Assembly: GCF_009769735.1 (NCBI RefSeq)
Contig: NZ_WSRO01000002.1
Location: forward strand, 7,737,001-7,801,000
DNA length: 64,000 bases
Origin: Streptomyces sp. BA2
GTDB taxonomy: Bacteria; Actinomycetota; Actinomycetes; Streptomycetales; Streptomycetaceae
Direction: 5' to 3'
Below, in pieces: positions 48,019 to 58,660 of the stretch. Position 1 is the first letter of the stretch, and every line of letters starts with the position of its first letter. Made by a program: the position numbers and the translations under genes. The notes under the pieces are model-generated. The model did no database searches. It was not told the DNA's origin and saw nothing but the letters and a program-made list of their open reading frames with translations.

Positions 48019-48949
48019 GGCTCAAGGTGGCACCTCGGCTGAACGTGGCACCTCGGCTGCCGGAGAACCGCAAGGTGCGGGCCGGGATCGCGATCCTGGT
48101 GCTCTTCGCGCTGTTCGCGCTGGCCGGGCCCTTCCTCGTGGAGGACGTCTTCGGGCTCTCCGCCACCGCCATCCACACCGCCGACGGCATGCAACCCCCT
48201 TCCGGTGAGCACCTGTTGGGTACGACCGCGACCGGCGAGGACGTCCTTGCCCAGCTCGTCGTGGGGAGCCGCGTCTCGCTGCTCGTGGGCCTGGTCGCCG
48301 CCGTCATCTCGACCACCCTGTCGGTGCTCGTCGGCGTCGCGGGCGGCTATCTGGGCGGAACGGCGGACGCGCTGCTCACCGCGGGCACGAACGTCGCCCT
48401 GGTCATCCCCAGCCTGCCGCTGCTCATCATCGTCGCGAGTTACGTCAAGGGGCGCGGTGGCTGGCTCACCGTGGCCCTCATCATCGGCCTGACGTCCTGG
48501 CCGTGGGGCGCACGAGGCAAACGCGCGCAGACCCTTTCGCTGCGACGGCGGGACTTCGTGACGGCCGCGGAGATGACCGGCGAGAGCCGCTGGTGGATCA
48601 TCACCCGTGAGCTGATCCCCAGCATGGCTCCGCTGATCTCGGCGAGCTTCCTGTCCGCCGTGGTCCTGTCGATGTTCGCCGACGCCGGGCTCTCCTTCAT
48701 CGGCCTCGGCAACATCAACCTCACCAGCTGGGGCTCGATGCTCTACTGGGCGCAGAACGCGTCGGCCCTCGCACGCGGCGCCTGGTGGTGGTTCATCCCG
48801 CCCGGCGCCTGCATCGCCCTCGTCGGGATCGCCGCGGGACTCATCAACTTCGGCATCGACGAGATCGCCAACCCCCGCCTGCGCAAACCGAGTCGGGCCG
48901 TACGCCGCCGGGCAGCCGCCGCGGCGCTGCGCACCCCCGAGGAGGCACG

Positions 48950-48953
<4 letters not shown>
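48015..48953 (+). CDS. ABC transporter permease (DppC/OppC type)
   Basis: 312 residues, six helices. The N-terminal extracytoplasmic loop ends in the DppC hallmark HLLGTTATGEDVLAQLVVGSR, and the coupling segment is VTAAEMTGESRWWII. ATGA overlaps at both ends show tight coupling with the first permease and with the first ATPase. Confidence 0.88.
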
Positions 48954-49961
<1,008 letters not shown>

Positions 49962-49975
<14 letters not shown>

Positions 49976-50975
49976 ACCAGTACTTGAGGCCCGCGAGGTC
50001 ACGAAACGCTTCCCGCTGCACGGCCCGGGGCAGCACGGCAAGGTCGTACGAGCCGTCGAGCCCACCACCCTCGCACTCCACCCGGGCCGCATCACCGCCC
50101 TCGTCGGCGAGAGCGGCAGCGGAAAGTCGACCCTTGCCCGGCTCCTCGCCCTCGGCTATCCGCCCAGCGAGGGCGAGATCCGCCTCGACGGCGCACCCGT
50201 GACGGCGGCGCGCTCGGCCAAGGCCAAGCGTGCCTACTACCGCCAGGTGCAGATGGTGTTCCAGGATCCCTTCTCCTCGCTCAGCCCCGTCCACCGGCTG
50301 CGCTACATCCTCGGCCGTCCGCTGCGACTGCACGGCCACGCCCGGGGCAGGGCGGAGGTGGAGAAGGCCGTCGTCGACCTCCTGGAGCGGGTCAATCTCA
50401 CCCCCGCCGACCAGTTCATCGACAAGTTCCCGCACGAACTGTCGGGCGGACAGCGCCAGCGCGTCGCCATCGCCCGCGCGCTCGCCGCCCGCCCCAAGGT
50501 GCTGCTCGGTGACGAACTCGTGTCGATGCTCGACGTCTCCATCCGCCTCGACATCCTCAACCTCCTCGGCAGGCTCCGCGACGACGAGGGCCTGGCGATC
50601 CTCTACATCACCCACGACATCGCGAGCGCACGCTACTTCGCCGACGAGATCAAGGTGCTCTACGCGGGCCAGCTCGTCGAGTCGGGTCCGGGCGACGCGA
50701 TCGTCGAGAACCCCCGACACCCCTACACCCGGCTCCTGTTGGAGTCCGCGCCCGACCCGGACCGGGGCGGACTCCTCGACGCACCGGAGGTCCTCGACGA
50801 CGAGGAGACGCTCGGTGAGCCGCCGAGCCTCGTCGACCCACCGGCCGGCTGCCGGTTCCATCCGCGCTGCCCGATCGCCAGACCGGTGTGCGCCACGGCC
50901 TTTCCGCCGCGCACGCACTTCGATGACGGGCAGTGGGCCCACTGCTGGAGCTATGACGAGGAGAATTTCAAGTGA
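49962..50975 (+). CDS. ABC transporter ATPase (DppF/OppF type)
   Basis: 337 residues from the ATG at 49962 with GAGGAGC upstream. Walker A GESGSGKST, signature LSGGQRQRVAIA and Walker B VLLGDELVSMLD, in which Leu replaces the usual Pro after the catalytic Glu. The C-terminal cysteine cluster CRFHPRCPIARPVC is present. With the preceding subunit it forms the ATPase pair of a five-component importer. The fucosidase gene starts 13 bp downstream. Confidence 0.9.
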
Positions 50976-50988
50976 AGGAGAACTGCCA

Positions 50989-52251
50989 GTGATTCAGCCG
51001 TGGTTCACGGACGCCAAGCTCGGCATCTTCCTCCACTGGGGCATCTACAGCGTGGACGGAGTGGCCGAGTCCTGGTCCTTCTTCCACGATCAGGTGCCCT
51101 ACGACCGCTACATGGCGCAGCTCGACGGCTTCACCGCCTCCGCCTACGACCCCGATGCCTGGGCCGATCTCTTCGTCCGCGCGGGCGCCCGCTACGCCGT
51201 GCTCACCGCGAAGCACCACGACGGGGTCGCCCTCTGGGACACCGCGGCGAACGACCTGTCCGTCGTCAAACGCACCCCCGCGGGCCGCGACCTCATCACC
51301 CCGTACGTCGCCGCCCTGCGCGCCCGGGGCATCAAAGTCGGCCTGTACTACTCGCACTTGGACTGGTCCCACCCCGACTACGCCACCGTGCGCCCCGGCG
51401 GGCAGGACCCGGCCGAGCGCGGCAACCGCTACTCGATGCCTCCCGTCGGCGAGGAGTCCGAGGAGAGGTGGGCGGACTTCCTCGCCTTCCACCGCGTACA
51501 GGTGCGCGAACTGCTTGAGCGCTTCGAGCCGGACCTGCTGTGGTTCGACGGCGAGTGGGAGCGCAGCCCCGAGCAGTGGCGGATGGCGGAACTCGCCGAC
51601 GAGATCCGGGCGCTGTCCCCGGGCACCGTCGTCAACGGCCGCCTCACCGGACACGGCGACTACGCAACGCCCGAGCAGGGCGTACCGATCGAACCGCCCG
51701 GCCAGTCATGGGAGTTGTGCCTCACCGTCAACGACTCCTGGGGCTATCAGCCGCAGGACACCCGCCACAAGTCACCGCGTCAGCTCGTCCGCATCTTCGT
51801 CGAGGCCGTCGGAGGCGGCGGCAATCTCCTCCTCGACGTCGGCCCGAAGGAGGACGGCACGCTGCTCCCCGAACAGACCGAGCGCCTCGAAGCGCTGGGG
51901 GAGTGGACGCGCCGACACGCCGACGCGGTCTACGGGACGGTGCGGGGTCTTCCGCACGGCCACTTCTACGGCCCTTCGACCCTCTCCGCCGACCGCCGCA
52001 CCCTGTACGTGTTCCTCTTCGACCGGCCCAACGAGTACGTGGTGCTCCGGGGCGTGCGGAACGGAGTGACGTCCGCCCGGGTGCTCGGCACGGACACCGC
52101 CGTCCGGCACGAGCGGGTCGGCGGCCTCGGCGACGTACCCGGCTGGGAGTACGTCCATCTCACCGACGACCAGCTCGATCCGCTGTGCACGGTCATCGCC
52201 CTGGAACTCGACGGCGAACTCGACCTGTACCGCGCGCACACGCGTGACTGA
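50989..52251 (+). CDS. GH29 alpha-L-fucosidase (cytosolic)
   Basis: 420 residues from the GTG at 50989 with AAGGAG 7 bp upstream. GH29 retaining fucosidase signatures: WFTDAKLGIFLHWGIYSV, YAVLTAKHHDGVALWD and the nucleophile segment DLLWFDGEW with D187. A small C-terminal beta domain follows about residue 330. There is no signal peptide, so it acts on imported material. Its place as the last gene of the importer operon, next to an ENGase, suggests it removes core alpha-1,6-fucose from GlcNAc or GlcNAc-peptide; other fucosides are possible. Confidence 0.88.
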   Translation: MIQPWFTDAKLGIFLHWGIYSVDGVAESWSFFHDQVPYDRYMAQLDGFTASAYDPDAWADLFVRAGARYAVLTAKHHDGVALWDTAANDLSVVKRTPAGRDLITPYVAALRARGIKVGLYYSHLDWSHPDYATVRPGGQDPAERGNRYSMPPVGEESEERWADFLAFHRVQVRELLERFEPDLLWFDGEWERSPEQWRMAELADEIRALSPGTVVNGRLTGHGDYATPEQGVPIEPPGQSWELCLTVNDSWGYQPQDTRHKSPRQLVRIFVEAVGGGGNLLLDVGPKEDGTLLPEQTERLEALGEWTRRHADAVYGTVRGLPHGHFYGPSTLSADRRTLYVFLFDRPNEYVVLRGVRNGVTSARVLGTDTAVRHERVGGLGDVPGWEYVHLTDDQLDPLCTVIALELDGELDLYRAHTRD

Positions 52252-52281
52252 GCGCTCCGCCGGATACGCGGTTCATTCACC

Positions 52282-52332
52282 GCGGGCCGGTGGGGGCTGA
52301 TCGCGCAGTTCCCCGCGCCCCTACGGGCGCGC
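52282..52332 (+). repeat. Dispersed Streptomyces intergenic repeat, copy 1
   Basis: Contains GCGGGCCGGT...CGCAGTTCCCCGCGCCCCT-ACGGG, a motif scattered between genes in many Streptomyces genomes. The second copy in this window is at 56492-56544. The 3' half folds as GGCGC/GCGCC around CCCCTACGGG. Confidence 0.7.
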
Positions 52333-52376
52333 CCCCTGACCCCACCCGCACCCCCATCCCGAAGTTCGGAGGCCCT

Positions 52377-54323
52377 ATGCCCCGCACCACACGCAATCTC
52401 AGACCCCGGACGGCGCTTCTCGCGCTCGCCGTCCTGGCGATCCCCCTCGCACCATCCGCGGCCGCCGCGCCTTCCGCTGCCCAGGAGGAAGCCGTGACCG
52501 GCCGGCTCCCCGTCGTGTCGCCCACCCCGCAGCACATGGCCCGTGCGGGCGACGACGTGCCGCTCGCACGCCGTGCCGAACTCGTCGTCGGCGACGCCGC
52601 CGGGGAAACCGACGAGGTGGCCCAGCGCCGCGTCACCGAGACGCTGCGCGCCCACGGGGTGCGCGACATCGACGTACGCGCCAATGCGTCGGGCCGTGCC
52701 CCGCTGACCGTGCTGCTCGGCCCGGCGACCCGGCCCGACATAGCGAAGGCGCTCGGCGGCACGAAGGTGCCCGCGCAGGCGGAGGGCTACGCCCTGCGGG
52801 CGGAGCACCGCACCGTTGCGCTGGGCGGCAAGGACGCGACCGGACAGTTCTACGCGGCGCAGACCCTCGGCCAGCTCATCTCCAAGGGCCGGATAGCCGG
52901 TGCCGAGGTCTCCGACTTCCCGTCCATGCCGCTGCGCGGAAGCATCGAAGGGTTCTACGGACCGCCCTGGACCGAGGCCGAACGCCTCGACCAGATGGAC
53001 TTCCTGGGCGACACCAAGGCCAACACCTACGTCTACGCACCCAAGGACGACCCCTACCACCGGGAGAAGTGGCGCGAGCCGTACCCGGCGGACAAGCTCA
53101 CCGAGCTCGGCAAGCTGATCGACCGCGCGAGCGCCAACCACGTGCGCTTCACGTTCGCGGTCTCGCCGGGCGGCTCCATCTGCTATTCGGACCCGGCTGA
53201 CGTCAAGGCGCTGACGGCGAAGCTCCAGGCGATGTACGACCTCGGGGTGCGGTCCTTCTCCGTCCCGCTGGACGACATCAGCTACACCAAGTGGAACTGC
53301 GAGGGCGACAAGGCCAAGTTCGGCGAGCCCGGCCGTGGACCGGCGGCGAAGGCGCAGGTAGGGCTCCTCAACACCATCCAGCGGGACTTCATCGCGCGGC
53401 ACGAGGACGCCAACCCGCTGCAGATGGTGCCCACGGAGTATGGGGACCTCACCGACACCGCGTACAAACAGACGATGCGCGCCGAGCTCGACGGCGCCGT
53501 GGAGGTGATGTGGACGGGCACGGACGTGGTCCCGCCGGAGATCACCAACTCCCAGGCGGAGAAGGCCGCGGAGCTCTTCGGGCGGAAGGTGTTCGTCTGG
53601 GACAACTACCCGGTGAACGACTTCGCACGCACGGCGGGGCGGCTGCTGCTCGCGCCCTACGACAAGCGCGAGCCCGGTCTGTCCGGTCACCTGAGCGGCA
53701 TCGTGTCCAACCCGATGAACCAGGAGGGCGCCAGCAAGCTCGCCGTCTTCACCATGAACGACTTCTCCTGGAACGACCGCGGGTACGAGCGGGCGCGGTC
53801 GGGGCGCCAGGCGGCGCTGTACCTCGCCGGAGGCGATGGACGGGTCGCCGACGCGGTGCAGACGTTCGTGGACCTCAACCACGCGGCGCCCACCTTCGGT
53901 GAGTCGAACTGGCAGCCGCAGTCCCCGGTCCTCGGCCCGAAGCTGGACGCGTTCTGGAAGCGGTACGAGAGTGACCCCGCCGGGGCGGTACGGGCGCTGC
54001 GGCCCACGGCCAGGGAGATCGAGAAGGTCCCCGCGGTGCTGCGTGCCGGGGTGCCGGATGCGCTGTTCCTCCATGACGCGAAGCAGTGGCTGGACGCGAC
54101 GGAGCTGTGGGGCGGCGCCCTGCGACACGGGCTCTCGGCGCTCTCCTGCGCCCAGGATGGGGACTCCGGCTCGGCGGCGCGGGAGCGGGCCTCGATGGAG
54201 TCGCTCGTGAAGCGGGCCCGCGCGATCACGGTTGACCCGGCTGAGCACCATCAGCTGGGGCCGGTGAAGATCGCCGACCCGTACCTGGATCAGTTCGTCA
54301 AGGGGGTCCAGGACAGGGTCTAG
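52377..54323 (+). CDS. Secreted GH84 beta-N-acetylglucosaminidase
   Basis: 648 residues from the ATG after CGGAGG. A Sec signal peptide is followed by an AxA-type site near residue 30. An N-terminal GH20b-like domain (about 45-185) precedes the GH84 barrel, which starts SIEGFYGPPWTEAERL (189-204) and carries the catalytic pair D299/D300 in SVPLDDISYTKW. A helical C-terminal part follows. GH84 enzymes remove terminal GlcNAc from glycans or proteins by substrate-assisted catalysis. It follows the fucosidase by 125 bp on the same strand and probably trims glycans outside the cell before uptake. Confidence 0.88.
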   Translation: MPRTTRNLRPRTALLALAVLAIPLAPSAAAAPSAAQEEAVTGRLPVVSPTPQHMARAGDDVPLARRAELVVGDAAGETDEVAQRRVTETLRAHGVRDIDVRANASGRAPLTVLLGPATRPDIAKALGGTKVPAQAEGYALRAEHRTVALGGKDATGQFYAAQTLGQLISKGRIAGAEVSDFPSMPLRGSIEGFYGPPWTEAERLDQMDFLGDTKANTYVYAPKDDPYHREKWREPYPADKLTELGKLIDRASANHVRFTFAVSPGGSICYSDPADVKALTAKLQAMYDLGVRSFSVPLDDISYTKWNCEGDKAKFGEPGRGPAAKAQVGLLNTIQRDFIARHEDANPLQMVPTEYGDLTDTAYKQTMRAELDGAVEVMWTGTDVVPPEITNSQAEKAAELFGRKVFVWDNYPVNDFARTAGRLLLAPYDKREPGLSGHLSGIVSNPMNQEGASKLAVFTMNDFSWNDRGYERARSGRQAALYLAGGDGRVADAVQTFVDLNHAAPTFGESNWQPQSPVLGPKLDAFWKRYESDPAGAVRALRPTAREIEKVPAVLRAGVPDALFLHDAKQWLDATELWGGALRHGLSALSCAQDGDSGSAARERASMESLVKRARAITVDPAEHHQLGPVKIADPYLDQFVKGVQDRV

Positions 54324-54356
54324 CCCAGACCTAGCCCGCCGCTTCGCGGCGGATCT

Positions 54357-54413
54357 CTCCCACCCACCCACCCGTTTACCCCGCAGTGCAGGGGTGAGGG
54401 GGTGGGTGGGCGT
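54357..54413. repeat. GGGTGGGTGGGC-type repeat and hairpin (copy C)
   Basis: CCCACCCACC at 54359 pairs with GGTGGGTGGG near 54401-54410 around a GCAGTGCAGGGG loop. It resembles the two repeats near 62.4 and 63.5 kb and could act as a terminator after the GH84 gene. The 54324-54645 interval otherwise holds only the regulator's promoter region. Confidence 0.5.
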
Positions 54414-54530
54414 GCGTGGTCCCGGTGCCGGTGGGCCGGTCGTCCCGTCGTCCCCGTTGTGGGCAGGCGTTCCGCACGGCGGAACGGGTGGGCACAACGC
54501 CTGCGCTGCGGGGGGCGGTGCTGCAATGCG

Positions 54531-54616
54531 TTGCGATAACTGAGACGTCAGTCAGGATCGCAACCCCGGCGGGTAGCTGCGCAAAGGCTCGCCCCGTGGA
54601 TTCGCGGATTGCGATC
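54531..54616. promoter_or_regulatory. Repeated TTGCGAT motifs before the XRE-TetR regulator
   Basis: TTGCGAT at 54531-54537 and its inverted copy ATCGCAA at 54557-54563 form a dyad around GACGTC. A third copy, ATTGCGAT, lies at 54609-54616, 30 bp before the regulator start. Placement and symmetry suggest autoregulatory operators. Confidence 0.45.
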
Positions 54617-54645
54617 AGCGCAACGCCAAGGTAGCGTCACCGCCC

Positions 54646-55512
54646 ATGCAGCAAGACCCCGAGGTCGCGGACAGAGTCCGCAAGGTCATCTCCGACGCCG
54701 GAGCGACCCAGCGCGAGTTCGCCCGGCGCATCGTCATGGACCCCTCCAAGCTCTCCCGCTCCCTCGGCGGCACCCGCCGCTTCACCGCCGCGGAGCTCGC
54801 CCGCATCGCCGACACCGGCGGCGTGGACGCGGGCTGGCTCCTGGGCACCCAAAGCCTGCCGGGCACCCAGCACGTGGCACCCGCGGCCCGCCGCGAACGC
54901 ACCGCCGCAGCCCCGGAAGGCGGCCGCCCCCTCCAGATCGTCCGCGAAACCGTACGGCTCGTCGCCGAGCGCGGGTTCCACGCCGTCCGCGTCGCGGACA
55001 TCGCGGAAGCCTGCGCCACGAGCACCGCCGCCATCCACTACCACTTCCCCGGCCGCGACGACCTCCTGGAGGCCGCGGTCCGCTGGTGCATGGACGAGGA
55101 CACCGCCCGCCGCGCGGCCCGCATCGCCGAAGCGGCCGACGCCGCCGACGAGCTGCGCCAGCTGATCGAGCTCCAGACCCCCCGCACCCCGCAGCAGCGC
55201 TGGCAGTGGAGCGTCTGGCTCGACCTGTGGGCGGAGGCCGCCCGCTCCACCGCCGTGGGGAGGCTGCACGCCGAGTACTACCGGCAGTGGCGCGCGACCG
55301 TCGCCGACGTCATCCGGCGCGGCGTCGACCAGGGCGTGTTCCGCCTCGTCGATCCGCAGTCCGCCGCACTCCGGCTCACCGCGCTGATCGACGGCCTCGC
55401 CACCCAGGTGCTCGCCTCCACCCCCGGCACCGACGGCACGACCGCCGACGACATGCACGAGGCGCTGCTCGTGTACGTGGACGCGACGCTCGCCGCGCCG
55501 CGCAGCGGGTAG
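54646..55512 (+). CDS. XRE-TetR fusion transcriptional regulator
   Basis: 288 residues with two DNA-binding domains. Residues about 8-65 are a lambda-repressor-like HTH (GATQREFARRIVMDPSKLSRSLGGTRRFT). Residues about 95-140 are a TetR HTH (VRLVAERGFHAVRVADIAEACATSTAAIHYHF), followed by a helical TetR ligand-binding domain. This double-HTH type is found beside carnitine and betaine genes in actinomycetes. It probably controls the downstream operon in response to carnitine or a CoA intermediate. Confidence 0.85.
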   Translation: MQQDPEVADRVRKVISDAGATQREFARRIVMDPSKLSRSLGGTRRFTAAELARIADTGGVDAGWLLGTQSLPGTQHVAPAARRERTAAAPEGGRPLQIVRETVRLVAERGFHAVRVADIAEACATSTAAIHYHFPGRDDLLEAAVRWCMDEDTARRAARIAEAADAADELRQLIELQTPRTPQQRWQWSVWLDLWAEAARSTAVGRLHAEYYRQWRATVADVIRRGVDQGVFRLVDPQSAALRLTALIDGLATQVLASTPGTDGTTADDMHEALLVYVDATLAAPRSG

Positions 55513-55572
55513 ACGCCCCGCGACGCCTCTCCGCAAGAACACCAACACCCCACCCCTGAGGGAGAGTTCACC

Positions 55573-56463
55573 ATGCCCGTGAATCAAGACGTCATCATCA
55601 CCGCCGCCCTCACCGGCGCGGGCGACACCGTACGCAAGAGTCCCCACGTCCCCGTCACCCCCGAGCAGATAGCCACCTCCGCCGCGGAGGCCGCCGAGGC
55701 AGGCGCCGCCGTCGTGCACATCCACGTACGCGACCCGGAGACCGGCGACCCGTCGCGCGACCCCCGCCTGTACCGGGAGGTCGTCGAGCGCATCAAGGAG
55801 ACCGGCACCGACGTCGTCATCAACCTCACCGCGGGCATGGGCGGCGACCTCGTCATCGACCCGGTCGAGCCGCTGAAGGAGCTCGGCGAGCTGCCCGGCA
55901 CCGACCTCGTCGGCGGCCTGGACCGGCTTCCGCACGTCGAGGACCTGCTCCCGGACATCTGCACCCTGGACTGCGGCTCCCTCAACTTCGGCGACAACCT
56001 CTACATCTCCACCCCCGACATGCTCCGCCAGGGCGCCAAGCGCATCCAGGAGCTTGGCGTACGGCCCGAGTTGGAGATCTTCGACACCGGACAGCTCTGG
56101 TTCGCCAAGCAGCTCCTCGCGGAAGGGCTGCTCGACAACCCCACCGTCTTCCAGCTCTGCATGGGCATCCCGTGGGGCGCCCCCGCAGACCCGGGCGTCC
56201 TCCAGTCCATGGTCAACATGCTCCCCGAGGGCGCCCAGTGGGCCAGCTTCGCGCTCGGCCGCATGCAGATGCCGTGGGTCGCCCAGTCCATCCTGCTCGG
56301 CGGCCAGGTCCGCGTCGGCCTCGAGGACAACCTCTACCTCGGCAAGGGCAACAAGGTCTCCAACGCCCAACTCGTCGAGCGTGCCGTGCAGATCACCGAG
56401 AACCTCGGCTCGCGCGTCGCCACGCCGGACGAGGCCCGCCAGAAGCTCGGCCTCAAGCGATAG
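55573..56463 (+). CDS. Beta-keto acid cleavage enzyme (BKACE), probably dehydrocarnitine-specific
   Basis: 296 residues; GGGAGAG precedes the ATG. BKACE enzymes (formerly DUF849) use zinc and acetyl-CoA to cleave beta-keto acids. Metal and substrate motifs are visible: [17 protein letters not shown] (His-x-His) and [11 protein letters not shown], and later [10 protein letters not shown]. Next to L-carnitine dehydrogenase and a thioesterase, the likely reaction is dehydrocarnitine plus acetyl-CoA to betainyl-CoA and acetoacetate. Other BKACE members cleave 3-keto-5-aminohexanoate, so the specificity rests on context. Confidence 0.85.
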   Translation: MPVNQDVIITAALTGAGDTVRKSPHVPVTPEQIATSAAEAAEAGAAVVHIHVRDPETGDPSRDPRLYREVVERIKETGTDVVINLTAGMGGDLVIDPVEPLKELGELPGTDLVGGLDRLPHVEDLLPDICTLDCGSLNFGDNLYISTPDMLRQGAKRIQELGVRPELEIFDTGQLWFAKQLLAEGLLDNPTVFQLCMGIPWGAPADPGVLQSMVNMLPEGAQWASFALGRMQMPWVAQSILLGGQVRVGLEDNLYLGKGNKVSNAQLVERAVQITENLGSRVATPDEARQKLGLKR

Positions 56464-56491
56464 CGCTTCGCTGGATTGTGCGGCACTTGGC

Positions 56492-56544
56492 TGCGGGCCG
56501 GTCGTGGCTGGTCGCGCAGTTCCCCGCGCCCCTACGGGGCACGC
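56492..56544 (+). repeat. Dispersed Streptomyces intergenic repeat, copy 2
   Basis: Same unit as at 52282-52332 (TGCGGGCCGGT...CGCAGTTCCCCGCGCCCCT-ACGGGGC), here in the 114-bp gap between the BKACE and carnitine dehydrogenase genes. Confidence 0.7.
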
Positions 56545-56577
56545 ACGCCCCCCGCAGCATGGAGAGGACCCCCCATC

Positions 56578-57549
56578 ATGACCACTACCACCCCTGAAGA
56601 AGTACGCCGCGTCGCCTGCGTCGGCGCCGGTGTCATCGGCGGCGGCTGGGTCGCCCACTACCTCGCCCGCGGCTACGACGTCACCGCCTGGGACCCCGCC
56701 CCCGACGCCGAGCAGAAGCTGCGCCGCCTGGTCGACGCGGCCTGGCCCGCGCTGACGCAGCTCGGCCTCGCCGAAGGCGCGTCGCCGGAGCGCCTCACGG
56801 TCACCCCCACCCTCGAAGAGGCCGTGGCCGACGCCCAGTTCGTGCAGGAGAGCGCCCCGGAGGAGCTGGAGCTGAAGCGCGATCTGCTGGCCAAGCTGGA
56901 CGCCGCCGCGCCCGCCGGAGTCGTCATCGCCTCCTCCACCTCCGGCTACCCGATGACCGACATGCAGACCGAGGCCACCGACCCCGGGCGCCTCGTCGTC
57001 GGCCACCCCTTCAACCCGCCCTACCTCATCCCGCTCGTGGAGGTCGTCGGCGGCGACAAGACGGCCCCCCACGCGGTCACTTGGGCGTCCCGCTTCTACG
57101 AGGTCGCGGGCAAGTCCGTGATCACCATGGCGAGCGAGGTGCCCGGCTTCATAGCCAACCGCCTCCAGGAAGCGCTCTGGCGCGAGGCCCTGCACATGGT
57201 CGCCAACGGCGAGGCCACGGTGAAGGAGATCGACGACTCGATCACCGAAGGCCCCGGCCTGCGCTGGGCGTTCATGGGCCCCATGCTCACCTTCGCGCTC
57301 GCGGGCGGCGAGGGCGGCATGGCCCACATGCTCGACCACTTCGGCCCGTCCCTGAAGTCGCCGTGGACGCGGCTCGAAGCACCCGAGCTGGACAAGGAGT
57401 TGTATGACGCCGTGGTCGCCGGATGCGATGACGCGGCGGACGGCCGGACCATCGCCGACCTGGTCGCCGAGCGTGACCAGGGAGTCATCGACGTGCTGCG
57501 GGCGACGGGACGCCTGCCGCAGCAGCGCACGAAGGAGGACACCAAGTGA
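56578..57549 (+). CDS. L-carnitine 3-dehydrogenase
   Basis: 323 residues. The 3-hydroxyacyl-CoA-dehydrogenase-like Rossmann domain has CVGAGVIGGGWVAHYLARGYDV at 12-33, and ESAPEELELKRDL, ASSTSGYPMTDMQ and GHPFNPPYLIPLVEVVGG mark the active site and cofactor cleft. The helical domain follows GFIANRLQEALWREALHMV. The family includes L-carnitine and lambda-crystallin-like dehydrogenases; the neighbouring BKACE and thioesterase favour carnitine (to 3-dehydrocarnitine). Its stop overlaps the thioesterase GTG by 4 bp. Confidence 0.85.
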   Translation: MTTTTPEEVRRVACVGAGVIGGGWVAHYLARGYDVTAWDPAPDAEQKLRRLVDAAWPALTQLGLAEGASPERLTVTPTLEEAVADAQFVQESAPEELELKRDLLAKLDAAAPAGVVIASSTSGYPMTDMQTEATDPGRLVVGHPFNPPYLIPLVEVVGGDKTAPHAVTWASRFYEVAGKSVITMASEVPGFIANRLQEALWREALHMVANGEATVKEIDDSITEGPGLRWAFMGPMLTFALAGGEGGMAHMLDHFGPSLKSPWTRLEAPELDKELYDAVVAGCDDAADGRTIADLVAERDQGVIDVLRATGRLPQQRTKEDTK

Positions 57550-58037
57550 CCGCGCCCCTGCCCGTTCTGCACCGGACCGTACGGCCCGAGTGGATCGACT
57601 ACAACGGCCACATGAGCGAGGCGTTCTACGTCCTCGTCTTCGGCTACGCCACCGACGCCATGATGATCGAGACCGGCCTGCACGCGGGATACCGCGAGTC
57701 CACCGGCTGCTCGCTCTACACGGTCGAGGCGCACATCCGCTATCTCGACGACGTCGCGGACGGCGTCCACCTCGCGGTCCGCACCCGCATCCTGGGCGCG
57801 GACGCCAAGAAGGCGCGCTTCACCCACGAGCTGTACGTCGTCGAGGAGCCCGAAGCGGAGATCGCCCCGGAGGCCACCCCCGTGGCAACCACCGAACTCC
57901 TCGCCATCCACGTCGACCAGAACGCGGGCCGCGCGACCCCCTTCCCGGACACGATCCGCGACCACCTGACGGCCCTGGCGGAACCGGCCCCTGAGTGGGC
58001 GGGCCGCTCCATCACGGAGGTACCCCGCAAGCCCTGA
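57546..58037 (+). CDS. Acyl-CoA thioesterase, probably betainyl-CoA-specific
   Basis: 163 residues with a hotdog fold: EWIDYNGHMSEAFYVLVFGYATDAM contains the Asp and NGHM motif of 4-hydroxybenzoyl-CoA-type thioesterases. As the last gene of the carnitine operon it should release glycine betaine from betainyl-CoA, making an osmoprotectant. The GTGA overlap with the dehydrogenase supports co-translation. Substrate is inferred from context only. Confidence 0.8.
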   Translation: MTAPLPVLHRTVRPEWIDYNGHMSEAFYVLVFGYATDAMMIETGLHAGYRESTGCSLYTVEAHIRYLDDVADGVHLAVRTRILGADAKKARFTHELYVVEEPEAEIAPEATPVATTELLAIHVDQNAGRATPFPDTIRDHLTALAEPAPEWAGRSITEVPRKP

Positions 58038-58057
58038 CCGCCCAGCCGCGCAGCCCC

Positions 58058-58537
58058 TCAGCTGTCGCAGCCGACGCCGTCACCGTCACGGTCGAGGTGA
58101 GGCCCATAGCCGGGCTCGCCACGGTGCACGGGCGCGGCTCCCGCGGCACGGGCTTCGGTGCAGTTGCCATAGGAGACGCTGCCACCCCCACCGGTGCCGG
58201 AGCCGCTGTCACCCGAGCCGGGGTCGGCCGCCTCGGGCTGGGCGGTGACGGTCGCCTTCACCGTCTTCGTGGCCTCGACGGTCTTGGTGACCGTCGGAGC
58301 GGGCTTGGCCTTCGCCGTCTCGGTCGCAGTCGCAGTCGCCGTCGCTGTCGCCGTGACGGTCGGCGTCGGGCCTGCCTCCTTCGCGGCAGCCTTCGTCGAG
58401 GTGCTGCCGTCGTCACCGAGACCGGCCCCGAGGCCGATGAAGAAGGTGAGGGCGAGGGCGGGGAGCACGAAGCGCTTGCGTGCCCACTTCGGTGCCTGTC
58501 TCGGTGCTGACGGTGGCGCGGGATACGGATTGGTCAT
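58058..58537 (-). CDS. Excalibur calcium-binding domain protein
   Basis: 159 residues. An N-terminal membrane segment or uncleaved signal (KRFVLPALALTFFIGLGAGL) is followed by a Thr/Ala/Lys-rich low-complexity stalk with TATATATA. The excalibur domain ends the protein: YGNCTEARAAGAAPVHRGEPGY and DRDGDGVGCDS, the D-x-D-x-D-G-x-G-C calcium loop. It is an extracellular, wall-facing protein of unknown role. It converges with the thioesterase gene. Confidence 0.88.
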   Translation of the reverse strand: MTNPYPAPPSAPRQAPKWARKRFVLPALALTFFIGLGAGLGDDGSTSTKAAAKEAGPTPTVTATATATATATETAKAKPAPTVTKTVEATKTVKATVTAQPEAADPGSGDSGSGTGGGGSVSYGNCTEARAAGAAPVHRGEPGYGPHLDRDGDGVGCDS

Positions 58538-58614
58538 GGTGCCCCCCCTTGGCGCGGGAAAGAGGCACGACGCTAGTCCTGGAATGTGAGATGTGAAGGT
58601 AATTTGTGTGAGAG

Positions 58615-58660
58615 GTGATGGATCCGTGACCCAAGAGGGCCATCACCCCGCTTGCTGGGG
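58615..58660 (-). terminator. Two adjacent hairpins after the MHS transporter gene
   Basis: GTGATGG (58615-58621) pairs with CCATCAC (58640-58646), and CCCC (58646-58649) with GGGG (58657-58660). They lie directly downstream of the transporter stop on the minus strand and probably end its transcript. No T tract is present. Confidence 0.45.
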
